From contig JAYTOK010000101.1 in NCBI GenBank assembly GCA_043747835.1, forward strand, positions 38,183 through 102,182: a DNA stretch of 64,000 nt. The letters run 5' to 3'. The stretch comes from CADEED01 sp043747835. Its GTDB lineage: Bacteria; Pseudomonadota; Gammaproteobacteria; Steroidobacterales; Steroidobacteraceae. The stretch's first letter is position 1. Every line of letters begins with the position of its first letter. The translations under genes and the position numbers were made by a program. The notes under the pieces were generated by a model, which was not told where the DNA came from, ran no database searches, and saw only the letters and a list, made by a program, of their open reading frames with translations. Shown here one piece after another: positions 50,738-62,775 of the stretch.

Positions 50738-51613
50738 ATGGACATGAAAGTGCACGAGCCCGCTTTTCTCGACAGCCGCGAATTCTCCCGAATGACGCGC
50801 GCGATCGAGTTCATCGAACGCGAATACCAGCGGCAGCCGAAGCTCGCGCAGATCGCGCGCCACGTCGGACTCTCCGAGTTCCATTTCAACCGTCTGTTCC
50901 GGCGATGGACCGGGCTGACTCCCAAACAGTACCTCGCCGAGGTCACGAGCCGCGCGGTCGGCAATGCACTCGTGTCGGAATCGACTGTCATGGACGCGGC
51001 CTTTTCTGTCGGTCTTTCGGGTGGCGGCCGGTTGCACGATCTCACCGTCACGCTGGACGCGATGTCTCCGGGGGAGATTCGCGCGCGCGGCGCGGGGGTC
51101 ACGATCTGGGTCGGCCGGGCGAGCACTCCCTTCGGCACCGCTTTCATCGCGGAAACGCCGCGGGGCTTGAGCCGCCTGTCGTTTCTGGAGGGCCGCAGCG
51201 ACGCGGGCGAGCTGGAAGTACTGCGAGCCGCATGGCCGAAGGCACGCTTCGAGCGCGACGACGCGCGCGCCGCGGCGCTGGCCGACATGATCTGGAGTCG
51301 TGGAGTGGGGGGTCACAAATCCGTCACCTTGCCGCTGGCGGTCACGGGTACGAACTTCCAGGTGCAGGTCTGGCGTGCGCTGTTAGAACTAGATCCGGGT
51401 GAATCGGTCACATACAGCGCGTTGGCCCGGAAGCTCGGTAAACCAAACGCCGCGCGGGCCGTTGGTAGTGCGGTGGGTGCGAACCCGATCGGCTGGGTCA
51501 TTCCCTGCCATCGCGTCTTGCGCGCGGGTGGAAAACTGGGCGGTTACCGCTGGGGGCCAGCGCGCAAGCAGATGATTCATCGGTGGGAAATGCGGCAGGC
51601 CGGAATGTCATAG
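50738..51613 (+). CDS. AraC-type HTH / methylated-DNA-protein-cysteine methyltransferase fusion
   Basis: 291 residues from the ATG at 50738. An AraC helix-turn-helix (about 20-105: LAQIARHVGLSEFHFNRLFR, RWTGLTPKQYLAE) is followed by the MGMT domain with GTNFQVQVWRALLELDPGES, the recognition helix ARAVGSAVGANPIGWVIPCH and the active cysteine in PCHRV. The Ada N-terminal zinc/methyl-phosphotriester domain is missing, so this resembles the C-terminal two thirds of Ada. It repairs O6-methylguanine by self-methylation and may bind DNA through the HTH. Cytoplasmic, monocistronic. Confidence 0.9.
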   Translation: MDMKVHEPAFLDSREFSRMTRAIEFIEREYQRQPKLAQIARHVGLSEFHFNRLFRRWTGLTPKQYLAEVTSRAVGNALVSESTVMDAAFSVGLSGGGRLHDLTVTLDAMSPGEIRARGAGVTIWVGRASTPFGTAFIAETPRGLSRLSFLEGRSDAGELEVLRAAWPKARFERDDARAAALADMIWSRGVGGHKSVTLPLAVTGTNFQVQVWRALLELDPGESVTYSALARKLGKPNAARAVGSAVGANPIGWVIPCHRVLRAGGKLGGYRWGPARKQMIHRWEMRQAGMS

Positions 51614-51685
51614 CTTTCCGGGGGCTGCCATACTTCGCCGCCTCGACGTTAGCGATATCAGGGGCGAGTGCCTCACCGGAAAAAG

Positions 51686-52837
51686 ATGTCAGAGCCGCGC
51701 AATCTCGCAACCCCGATCAGCATTGGAATCGCCGTCGTCTGCGCGGCCTGGGCTATCTACGCGACTCAGCATCTACCGGCCGCCGCCGCACCCTCGGGCG
51801 CGGGCGGGTCGCGCGCGAGCCCGGCGCCGCAGGTCACTCTCGCGACCGTGCGCAACGAGCGCGTGTCGCAGAAGCTCGAGGCGCTCGGCAATGCGCGCGC
51901 CAACGAATCCGTCGACGTGAGCTCGAAAACTTCGAACGTCGTGATGGCGATCCGATTCCGCGATGGCGAGCGCGTGCAGCGCGGGCAGTTGCTCGTCCAG
52001 CTCGACGACGCGCAGACGCGCGCCGACGTGGCGGCCGCGCAAGCCACGCTCACCGACAGCGAGAGCCAGTTCAACCGCAGCCGGGAGCTCATGCAGACGC
52101 AGGCGCTCTCGAAGTCGAGCTACGACCAGCTCGAAGCCACGCTCAAGGCGAATCGTGCGCGTCTGCAATCCGCGCAGGCGCGTCTCGAAGACACCGTGAT
52201 CCGCGCGCCGTTCAGCGGGCGCGTGGGCCTGCGCCGCGTGAGCGTCGGCACGCTGATCAGCCCCGGCGACGTGATCACGACGCTCGACGACACGAGCGTC
52301 ATCAAACTCGACTTTTCGGTGCCCGAGAATTTCCTGTCTTCGCTGCGCGAAGGCCTGACCGTGCGCGCGACCGCTCCCGCGTTTCCCGGCCGGTCGTTCG
52401 CGGGCAAGGTCGCGAGCATCGATTCGCGCGTCGACATGACGACTCGCTCCGTGATCGTGCGCGCGTTGCTCGCGAACGAGGACGGCGCGCTCAAGCCCGG
52501 CATGTTCCTCAACGTCTCGCTCGCGAACGACGAGCGCGATGCCCTCGTGATTCCCGAAGAGGCGCTCACGCCGGAAGCCGAGAAGCAGTACGTCTACGTC
52601 GTGGAGGGCGGCAAGGCGCAGCGCCGCGAAGTGCGCATCGGCAACCGCCGTCCGGGATCGGTCGAAGTGGTCGCGGGTGTCACCGCGGGCGAACGGGTGA
52701 TCGTCGAAGGCACGCAGAAGGTGCGCGACGGTGCCGCGGTGCGCGCGACGGATCGCGTCGTCGACTCGCCGCCACCGGCCGCCGAACCGGACTCGCACGA
52801 GGCGAGCGCCATCCCCGCGGCGGGCGTTCGTCAGTGA
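51686..52837 (+). CDS. RND efflux periplasmic adaptor (membrane fusion protein)
   Basis: 383 residues from the ATG at 51686. A GTG at 51668 is possible. An N-terminal anchor (ISIGIAVVCAAWAIYATQ) is followed by the lipoyl halves (VVMAIRFRDGERVQRGQLLV, QLDDAQTRADVAAAQATL), an alpha-hairpin, and the beta-barrel domain (VIRAPFSGRVGLRRVSVGTL). The end is ERVIVEGTQKVRDGAAV. It links the permease to an outer-membrane channel. The permease gene begins 13 bases after its stop. No outer-membrane factor is encoded here, so a shared TolC-type channel is likely. Confidence 0.9.
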   Translation: MSEPRNLATPISIGIAVVCAAWAIYATQHLPAAAAPSGAGGSRASPAPQVTLATVRNERVSQKLEALGNARANESVDVSSKTSNVVMAIRFRDGERVQRGQLLVQLDDAQTRADVAAAQATLTDSESQFNRSRELMQTQALSKSSYDQLEATLKANRARLQSAQARLEDTVIRAPFSGRVGLRRVSVGTLISPGDVITTLDDTSVIKLDFSVPENFLSSLREGLTVRATAPAFPGRSFAGKVASIDSRVDMTTRSVIVRALLANEDGALKPGMFLNVSLANDERDALVIPEEALTPEAEKQYVYVVEGGKAQRREVRIGNRRPGSVEVVAGVTAGERVIVEGTQKVRDGAAVRATDRVVDSPPPAAEPDSHEASAIPAAGVRQ

Positions 52838-52850
52838 CCGGGCGCAGGCC

Positions 52851-56027
<3,177 letters not shown>

Positions 56028-56149
56028 GTCACGGGGCAGTCAAGTCTCTCCAGCCGTGGCTTACTTCCGAAAGTCGCTTTGTAATACCCGGCCGCAATAG
56101 GCAACATCACTCAGGATCAGCTGCACATTTGAGCAGCTAGTGAGCAAAA

Positions 56150-57865
56150 GTGGCCGCCACAAACTTTAAAACCGAGAACAACACTTTTCGTAAGCTGATC
56201 GGAAATGGGCTTACCTACAAGATTCCTCGTTTTCAGCGCGACTACAGCTGGGGCGATGATGAGTGGGAGGACCTGTGGCTGGATCTCATGGGTACGTTTG
56301 AAGGGAAGGGAGAATCTGCGCACTACATGGGCTACCTAGTGCTGCAGTCTGCCGATGACCGCACGTTCGAGGTCATCGATGGCCAGCAACGTCTTACGAC
56401 AGTTAGTCTCATGGTGTTGGCTGCCCTCAAAAATCTTCAGCGGTTGGTGGAGAGCGGCAACGAATCGCAAGCCAACACTCGCAGAATCGAACAGATCCGC
56501 CAGACTTATATTGGGTATCTCGATCCAGTCACGCTTGTCTCGCGGCCGAAGCTGACTTTGAATCGGAACAACAATGCTTACTACCAGAACTACATTGTGC
56601 CGCTTGGCCACTTACCAGTCAGGGGGTTTCGAAGCTCTGAACACTCACTGCGCAAAGCATTCGAGTGGTTTGATAAGCGGGTAACTGAGTGGATCCGGAA
56701 GGCATCAGGCGAGGAGGGCAAGCGGCTGGCGCAGTTGGTGGAAGACATCAGTGATCGTCTTTTTTTCACAATCATCACCGTCACTGATGAGCTGAACGCC
56801 TACAAAGTATTTGAAACGCTAAATGCTCGAGGCGTCCGGCTCTCAGCGACTGACTTGCTGAAGAATTACCTCTTTTCGGTGCTAGATCGAGGTAGCCAAG
56901 ACGAGCATGAACTTCGAAATCTTGAAGACAGATGGGAAGCAATGGTTGGTCGACTGGGCGCTGAGAGCTTCCCAGACTTCTTGCGCGTGCATTGGAATAG
57001 TCGTCGCTCATTCGCTCGGCAAGCTGAGTTGTTCAAGACCATGCGATCGCAGATCGCTTCTCGCGAATCTGTTTTCGAGCTACTGCGTGATATGGAGGAA
57101 GACTTAGACGCGTATCTCGCGCTCTCGTCTCCCGAGGCCTCGGAATGGCCGCAAGAGGTCAAGGGCTTTGCCGGCAACCTCAGAACATTCAACGTGCGTC
57201 AACCATTCCCCTTGCTTCTGGCGGCAAAGCGAATATTCAGCGCGGATGATTTTGCGGGCTTAATGCGAGCGTGCGTCATGATCTCTATGAGGTTCAACGT
57301 AATCGGCAGCTCAAGCACGGCAGAGCAGGAGCGCACATACAATTCAGTGGCCGAACAAGTAGCGACAAAAAAGATCACCACTTTGGCAACAGCGCTGCCC
57401 GCGATGCAATCTATCTACCCTGCTGACGCCACATTTCGTTCTAACTTTGCAGAGAAAGTTATCCGAACTTCGCAAACGCGGAATAATCGCGTTGTGCGTT
57501 ACATCCTCTGCAGCTTAGAGAAACACCTTGGTGGTCAAGACCTGGATTTTTCGAGCGACTCATTCAACGTCGAACATGTGCTTCCGCAAAGTCCCCAAGG
57601 TGGATGGGAAGCGTTCGACAATGAGGAGGTCGACGCGTTGGTCTACAGACTCGGAAACATGACGCTGATGAAATCGAATGCGAATAAAGATGTCGGGAAC
57701 TCGCCATACACCCAGAAGCGGGGGGCGTATGAGGCGAGCAATTTTGAAATTACACGTCGTATTGCATCCGAGAATCAGGATTGGACTCCCGAACGAGTTG
57801 CGGCTCGACAGAACTGGATGGCGTCACAGGCGACCGCGATCTGGAGAATCGCGCAGCTGAGTTAG
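56150..57865 (+). CDS. DUF262/DUF1524 protein, GmrSD-like type IV restriction candidate
   Basis: 571 residues from a GTG start with a weak site. The DUF262 N-terminus has IPRFQRDYSW at residues 25-34 and FEVIDGQQRLTTVSLMVL with DGQQR at 77-81, the NTP-binding/hydrolysing motif of GmrS. A helical middle follows, with VFETLNARGVRLSATDLLKN. The C-terminal DUF1524 is an HNH-type nuclease with FNVEHVLPQSP (H near 475) and RLGNMTLMKSNANKDVGN. Single-chain GmrSD enzymes cut phage DNA with modified bases. The gene is AT-richer than its neighbours and stands alone between housekeeping genes, consistent with transfer. Its target modification is unknown. Confidence 0.82.
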   Translation: MAATNFKTENNTFRKLIGNGLTYKIPRFQRDYSWGDDEWEDLWLDLMGTFEGKGESAHYMGYLVLQSADDRTFEVIDGQQRLTTVSLMVLAALKNLQRLVESGNESQANTRRIEQIRQTYIGYLDPVTLVSRPKLTLNRNNNAYYQNYIVPLGHLPVRGFRSSEHSLRKAFEWFDKRVTEWIRKASGEEGKRLAQLVEDISDRLFFTIITVTDELNAYKVFETLNARGVRLSATDLLKNYLFSVLDRGSQDEHELRNLEDRWEAMVGRLGAESFPDFLRVHWNSRRSFARQAELFKTMRSQIASRESVFELLRDMEEDLDAYLALSSPEASEWPQEVKGFAGNLRTFNVRQPFPLLLAAKRIFSADDFAGLMRACVMISMRFNVIGSSSTAEQERTYNSVAEQVATKKITTLATALPAMQSIYPADATFRSNFAEKVIRTSQTRNNRVVRYILCSLEKHLGGQDLDFSSDSFNVEHVLPQSPQGGWEAFDNEEVDALVYRLGNMTLMKSNANKDVGNSPYTQKRGAYEASNFEITRRIASENQDWTPERVAARQNWMASQATAIWRIAQLS

Positions 57866-58111
57866 GTGTCAAGCTGGTTGAAATTCGACGCGAGTCGCGC
57901 TGCGCCAACCTGTCGGGAGGCCACTGGGCCGCCAACGTTGTTACATTTGCGGCAGCGGATTCAACTATTGCTCGCAAACTCCCAACCGGGCTGTCAACCG
58001 CGACGTGACTATTTAAGTCGCTGATCCGTCTAGGAGTTGTCGCCGTTTTGGAAGGCCGGTAAGCGGGTCGCTGGTAGACTGGCAACCGTTCTCTCTCCCC
58101 CTTCCGATCCC

Positions 58112-59635
58112 ATGGCCCAGACTCCCTACAAGCAACTCGAGCAGGAATGGAAACGCCTGCACGCGTTCCGCGGCGCCATGGCGATTCTCCGCTGGGACGC
58201 GGCGGTGATGATGCCGCGTGGCAGCGCGGACGTTCGCGGCGAACAGCTCGCGGCACTCGAAACGGAATATCACGCGCTGGTCACATCGCCAAAGATCACG
58301 CGCCTGCTCGACCGCGCCCAGGCGAACACGGGCGGCCTCGAGGACTGGCAGATCTCGAATATGCGCGTGATGCGCCGGCAGCGCGACTTCGCGATCGCGA
58401 CGCCCGTCGCGCTGGTCGCGCGTCTCGCCAAGGCCGCGTCGAAGGCGGAAGCGAATTGGTTGCTGGCGCGGCAGTCCGGCAAGTTCGAAGACTTCGCGCC
58501 GCATCTCGAGGAGGTCGTCAACCTCGTGCGCGACAAGGCGCAGCTCCTCGGCCAGGCGCGCAACCTCTCTCCTTACGACGCGCTCGTCGACGAGTTCAGC
58601 CCGGGACTCACGTCGGCCGAGATCGACGCCATGTTCAAGGCGCTGGCGCGCCGCCTCCCCGCGCTGATTCGCGACGTGCTCGACCAGCAGGAGCGCCGGC
58701 CGGTGTTGCCGATCTCGGGCAAGTTCTCCGCGTCGAAGCAGAAAACGCTCGCGATCGAAGTCATGAAGGCCGTCGGTTTTCCATTCGACCGCGGCCGGCT
58801 CGACGAGAGCGAACATCCGTTCACCGAAGGCGTGCCGGGGGACGTGCGAGTGACCACGCGCTTCGACACGTCGGATCCGTTCACCGGGCTGCTGGGCGCA
58901 CTGCACGAGACCGGCCACGCGATGTACGACGTGGGCATGCCGCTCGAATTCGCGGACCAGCCTGTCGGGCGCGATCGCGGCATGGCGCTCGAAGAGAGCC
59001 AATCGCTGCTCATGGAAATGATCGTCTGCCGCAGCCGGCCTTTCGTGAAGTATCTGCGGCCGCTGCTCGAGAAGCACTTCGGCGTCTCCGGCCCCGAATG
59101 GAGTGAAGAGAATCTCTACGCGCATCTCACGCGCGTGCGTCGCGGTCCGATTCGTGTCGACGCCGACGAGCTCACCTACACACTGCACATCCAGTTGCGC
59201 TACGAGCTCGAAAAGCAGTTGCTCGAAGGCAAACTCGCCGTGCGCAATCTGCGCGATGCGTGGAATGCGAGCATGGAGCAGCGCCTGGGGCTCAAGCCCG
59301 CGAGCGATCTCGAGGGCGTGCTGCAGGACGTGCACTGGGCGGTCGGTTCGTTCGGGTACTTCCCGTCGTACGCATTGGGCGCCGTGATGGCCGCGCAGTT
59401 CTACGAGGCGCTGCGCAGCGCGGTGCCCGACATCGACGAACAGATCGTGCGCGGCGAATTCTCGGGGCTGATCGGCTGGCTGCGCGACAACGTGCATGGG
59501 CAGGGCGCTCGCGTCAGCGCGCAGGATTTGCTCAAGCAGGCGACCGGCAAACCGCTGTCCGCTGCGTCCGCGCTCCGCTACCTCGAATCGAAATATCTCG
59601 TCAGCGAACCCGTCGTGGGCAGCGCCGCCGCATGA
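58112..59635 (+). CDS. M32 family metallocarboxypeptidase
   Basis: 507 residues from the ATG at 58112. An upstream start at 58037 is unlikely. Family M32 (Taq carboxypeptidase) signs are GDVRVTTRFDTSDPFTGLLG, the zinc motif LHETGHAMYDVGMP (HExxH), EESQSLLMEMIVCRSRPF (the third ligand, E) and RVRRGPIRVDADELTYTLHI. It removes C-terminal amino acids from peptides in the cytoplasm. The next gene starts in its stop (ATGA). The 246 bases before it hold no gene. Confidence 0.92.
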   Translation: MAQTPYKQLEQEWKRLHAFRGAMAILRWDAAVMMPRGSADVRGEQLAALETEYHALVTSPKITRLLDRAQANTGGLEDWQISNMRVMRRQRDFAIATPVALVARLAKAASKAEANWLLARQSGKFEDFAPHLEEVVNLVRDKAQLLGQARNLSPYDALVDEFSPGLTSAEIDAMFKALARRLPALIRDVLDQQERRPVLPISGKFSASKQKTLAIEVMKAVGFPFDRGRLDESEHPFTEGVPGDVRVTTRFDTSDPFTGLLGALHETGHAMYDVGMPLEFADQPVGRDRGMALEESQSLLMEMIVCRSRPFVKYLRPLLEKHFGVSGPEWSEENLYAHLTRVRRGPIRVDADELTYTLHIQLRYELEKQLLEGKLAVRNLRDAWNASMEQRLGLKPASDLEGVLQDVHWAVGSFGYFPSYALGAVMAAQFYEALRSAVPDIDEQIVRGEFSGLIGWLRDNVHGQGARVSAQDLLKQATGKPLSAASALRYLESKYLVSEPVVGSAAA

Positions 59636-60408
59636 GAGGTTGGCGAGGCTGGCTGCTCGCCGGATTCACCGTCGTTCTGGCCGTCCTCGCGATTGCCTGG
59701 CCGGCGATGCCGCAGCCGCTGTCGTATCACGCGTTCGCCGACTGCCGCACGATCTTCGGCGTCCCTAACTTCCTCAACGTCCTCTCCAATCTGCCTTTCC
59801 TCATCGCGGGTGCGTGGGGGCTGGCGCTGATCTGGCGCGGTGGCGGCTCGTTCATCGATGGCCGCGAGCAGCTGCCCTATCTCGTGTTCTTCCTCGGCGC
59901 TCTGCTGACCTGCTTCGGGTCGGCGTACTACCACGCGGCGCCCGACAACCCGCGCCTGGTCTGGGATCGCCTGCCGATGACGCTGGGCTTCGCCGGACTC
60001 GTGGCCGCCGCGATCGCCGAGCGCGTCGATCTCAAACTCGGGCTGCGCTCGCTGTGGCCGCTGCTCGCGATCGGCGTGATCACGGTGATCTACTGGTACG
60101 GGACCGAGAGGTTGGGTCGCGGCAATCTGATCCCGTACGCCGCCTATCAGACCTGGTCCATCGTGGTGATCGTGCTGTTGATAGCGGCGTTCCCCGCGCG
60201 CCGCTACACCCACGGCGGTCTGCTCGGCTGGGCGGCGGGCTGGTATGGCCTGGCCAAGGTTTTCGAAACCTTCGATCTGCAGATCTACCGGTTGCTCGGC
60301 GGCACGGTCAGCGGCCACACCATCAAACACGTGTTAGCCGCCTTCGCGGTGTTCGCCGTCGTTCGACAGTTGCGGCTTCGGGCTGCGGCCGCTTCGAACG
60401 CTGGTTAG
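59632..60408 (+). CDS. Ceramidase-like membrane protein (CREST superfamily)
   Basis: 258 residues, about seven transmembrane helices. Motifs of the alkaline ceramidase/CREST family appear: ADCRTIFGVPNFLNVLSNLP, FGSAYYHAAPDNPRLVWDRL (S, H and D of the metal site) and GHTIKHVLAAFAV (H). Family members are metal-dependent hydrolases of membrane lipids. It overlaps the M32 gene by four bases and precedes ttcA by 11, so these form one transcript although the functions seem unrelated. Confidence 0.75.
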   Translation: MRGWRGWLLAGFTVVLAVLAIAWPAMPQPLSYHAFADCRTIFGVPNFLNVLSNLPFLIAGAWGLALIWRGGGSFIDGREQLPYLVFFLGALLTCFGSAYYHAAPDNPRLVWDRLPMTLGFAGLVAAAIAERVDLKLGLRSLWPLLAIGVITVIYWYGTERLGRGNLIPYAAYQTWSIVVIVLLIAAFPARRYTHGGLLGWAAGWYGLAKVFETFDLQIYRLLGGTVSGHTIKHVLAAFAVFAVVRQLRLRAAAASNAG

Positions 60409-60419
60409 AATCGCCGCCG

Positions 60420-61256
60420 ATGAACGCCGTTCCAGATTCCCTCGAATCGGGCCCCGAGTGGCCTTCGCAAACCGCGAAGAAGCTCGGCGCACACCTGCGC
60501 GGCCTCGTGGGCAAGGCGATCGAGGACTACAAGATGATCGCCGACGGCGATCGCGTGATGGTGTGCCTCTCGGGGGGCAAGGATTCGTACACGCTGCTCG
60601 ACATCCTGATGTCGCTGCAGCGGTCGGCGCCGGTCGATTTCGAACTCGTGGCCGTCAACCTCGACCAGAAGCAGCCTGACTTTCCCGAAGAGGTCCTGCC
60701 GAACTACCTGCGAAGCTTAAGTGTCCCGTTTCACGTGATCGAGCAGGACACGTACAGCGTGGTGAAGCGCGTGATCCCCGAGGGCAAGACGATGTGCGGT
60801 CTGTGCTCGCGGCTGCGGCGCGGCGCGTTGTATCGCTACGCGTCGGAGAACGGCTTCACGAAGATCGCGCTCGGACATCACCGGGACGACATCGTCGAGA
60901 CGCTGTTCCTCAATCTGTTCTTCGGCGGACGCATGAAGGCCATGGCGCCCAAACTGCTCTCCGACGACAGCCAGCACGTCGTGATCCGGCCGCTCGCATA
61001 CGTGGCGGAATCGCAGATCGAACGCTATGCGCGCGCGCGCAACTTTCCGATCATTCCCTGCAAGCTCTGCGGCTCGCAGGACAATGCGCAGCGCAAAGAG
61101 ATCAAGCGCATGCTGGCCGGATGGGAGAAGGATTACCCGGGGCGCACCGAGGCCATCTTCTCCGCGCTGCGAAACGTCGAGACCGCGCACCTCGCCGACG
61201 CCCGTGTGTTCGACTTTGCGGGACTCGATGCCGAACGTTCGCAAGCCGGTCGCTGA
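60420..61256 (+). CDS. ttcA: tRNA 2-thiocytidine(32) synthetase
   Basis: 278 residues. The PP-loop is VMVCLSGGKDSYTLLDIL (SGGKDS at 51-56). The iron-sulfur cysteines are in TMCGLCSRLRRGALY and IIPCKLCGSQDNAQRKEIKR, the two CxxC-type sites of the TtcA family. ALGHHRDDIVETLFLNLFFG is conserved. It thiolates C32 in certain tRNAs with ATP and a [4Fe-4S] cluster. The phosphatase/ADP-ribosylhydrolase gene starts within its last 29 bases. Confidence 0.93.
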   Translation: MNAVPDSLESGPEWPSQTAKKLGAHLRGLVGKAIEDYKMIADGDRVMVCLSGGKDSYTLLDILMSLQRSAPVDFELVAVNLDQKQPDFPEEVLPNYLRSLSVPFHVIEQDTYSVVKRVIPEGKTMCGLCSRLRRGALYRYASENGFTKIALGHHRDDIVETLFLNLFFGGRMKAMAPKLLSDDSQHVVIRPLAYVAESQIERYARARNFPIIPCKLCGSQDNAQRKEIKRMLAGWEKDYPGRTEAIFSALRNVETAHLADARVFDFAGLDAERSQAGR

Positions 61257-62739
61257 GTCGTACTGGGTCATTCCGGATCGTCTGCTCGCCGGTCGTTATC
61301 CGGGCGGCAAGACTCCGCGCGAGACGGAGCGCCGCATCGCCGCGTTCGTCGAAGCGGGCTTCGACACCTTCATCGATCTCACCGAGGCCGGCGAGCTGCC
61401 GCCTTACGACATCTATCTACCCAGCCGCGCCCAGCACGTGCGCAGGCCGATCCCGGACCACGGCGTGCCGCGCGAGACCCGGCACATGGCGGACATTCTC
61501 GCGGCGCTGCGCGCAGCGCTCGAGGCGGGACGGCGGGTCTACGTGCACTGCCGCGCCGGCATCGGCCGGACGGGCACCGTCGTGGCCTGCCACCTGATGG
61601 AAGGCGGCTTCGAGCCGCGCCAGGCGCTGATTCGGCTGAACGAACTCTGGCAGGACAACGAACGTTCGTCCACGTGGCCGGACGTCCCCGAAACCGACGA
61701 GCAGCGCAACTACATCCTTCGCTGGGTTCCGCCGCCGCCGCCGCCGGAGCCGAAGCACGTCGAAACCCAGGATCGCGATCCGATGGAGGCGCCCGACGTG
61801 CTCGATGCGGCGCGCACGCTGCGCGAACGCTTCCAGGGTGCGCTCGTCGGGCTCGCGGTCGGCGATGCGTTGGCGGCGCATACGCAATTCCGCAAGCCGG
61901 GGACGTTCGCGCCCGTGGGGGATCTGCTCGGCGGCGGGCCGTTCGACCTGCCGCGCGGCGCATGGAGCGACGACACGGCGATGGCGCTGCTGCTCGGCGA
62001 AAGCCTGATCGAACGGGAAGGTTTCGACGGCCACGACCAGGTCGCGCGCTTCGCGCGCTGGCAGCGCGAGGGCTATGGGAGCTCGACCGGGCAGAGCGTC
62101 GGCATTTCGGCGAGCGTCGCGCGCGCGCTCGCGATGGCGCAATACAAGCGGCAGCCCTTCGCGGGATCCCACGATCCGGATCACCTCGAGAAGGACCCGC
62201 TGTCGCGCGTCGCGCCCGCCGTCATGTATTTCTTCGCCGACGTGAAGGACGCCGTGGCCAAGGCCAGCGAGGCCGCGCGGATCACGGTGCAGGCGCCGAT
62301 GGCGCTCGACTGCGTCCGGCTGTTCGCCGCCATGCTCCACCAGGCCCTTTCCGGGCGGGACAAGGTGGCGGTATTGCGGCCGCCGCGAGATCTGTGGGAA
62401 TCCCCGAGTACGCGCCCGGAGGTGTTCGCGATCTACGAGGGCACATGGGCGCGCCGTCCCGCGCCGGAAATCACCGGGGGCGGCAACATCCTCCAGGCCC
62501 TGGAGGCGGCGTTGTGGTGTTTCCAGCGCAGCGCCAACTACCGCGAGGGCGCGTTGTTCGCCGCCAATCTCGGCCGCGATTCCGATGTGGTCGCGGCGGT
62601 GTACGGCCAGCTCGCCGGCGCACACCACGGTGTGAGCGCCATTCCGGGAATCTGGCGTAACAGCCTGATGAAACACGAGGTGGTCATCGATACCGCCGAT
62701 CGACTTCTCACTCATGCGCTGGTGACCCTCGGAAGCTGA
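61228..62739 (+). CDS. Dual-specificity phosphatase / ADP-ribosylglycohydrolase fusion
   Basis: 503 residues from the ATG at 61228. Residues 1-165 form a tyrosine/dual-specificity phosphatase: general acid candidate D77 in PIPDHGVP and the P-loop HCRAGIGRTG with C108 and R114. After a Pro-rich linker (VPPPPPPEPKH), residues 190-500 form a DraG-type ADP-ribosylglycohydrolase: GALVGLAVGDALAAHTQFR, the metal ligands in WSDDTAM and the second site LGRDSDVVAAVYGQLAGAHH. Both active sites look complete. It may remove phosphate and ADP-ribose from one target or from cyclic nucleotide-type substrates. It overlaps ttcA by 29 bases. No ADP-ribosyltransferase is nearby. Confidence 0.85.
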   Translation: MPNVRKPVAESYWVIPDRLLAGRYPGGKTPRETERRIAAFVEAGFDTFIDLTEAGELPPYDIYLPSRAQHVRRPIPDHGVPRETRHMADILAALRAALEAGRRVYVHCRAGIGRTGTVVACHLMEGGFEPRQALIRLNELWQDNERSSTWPDVPETDEQRNYILRWVPPPPPPEPKHVETQDRDPMEAPDVLDAARTLRERFQGALVGLAVGDALAAHTQFRKPGTFAPVGDLLGGGPFDLPRGAWSDDTAMALLLGESLIEREGFDGHDQVARFARWQREGYGSSTGQSVGISASVARALAMAQYKRQPFAGSHDPDHLEKDPLSRVAPAVMYFFADVKDAVAKASEAARITVQAPMALDCVRLFAAMLHQALSGRDKVAVLRPPRDLWESPSTRPEVFAIYEGTWARRPAPEITGGGNILQALEAALWCFQRSANYREGALFAANLGRDSDVVAAVYGQLAGAHHGVSAIPGIWRNSLMKHEVVIDTADRLLTHALVTLGS

Positions 62740-62775
62740 TTCCGCACGGGGCATTAGTCGCTTAAAGTTCGGGTC

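Noticed and set aside
57750..58256. 168-codon minus-strand ORF between the GmrSD-like and M32 genes
   Set aside because: It overlaps the ends of both plus-strand genes, has Arg/Ser/Pro-rich composition and no signal or motif.
58013..59497. 494-codon minus-strand ORF opposite the M32 peptidase
   Set aside because: Shadow of a strongly supported gene, with no domain.
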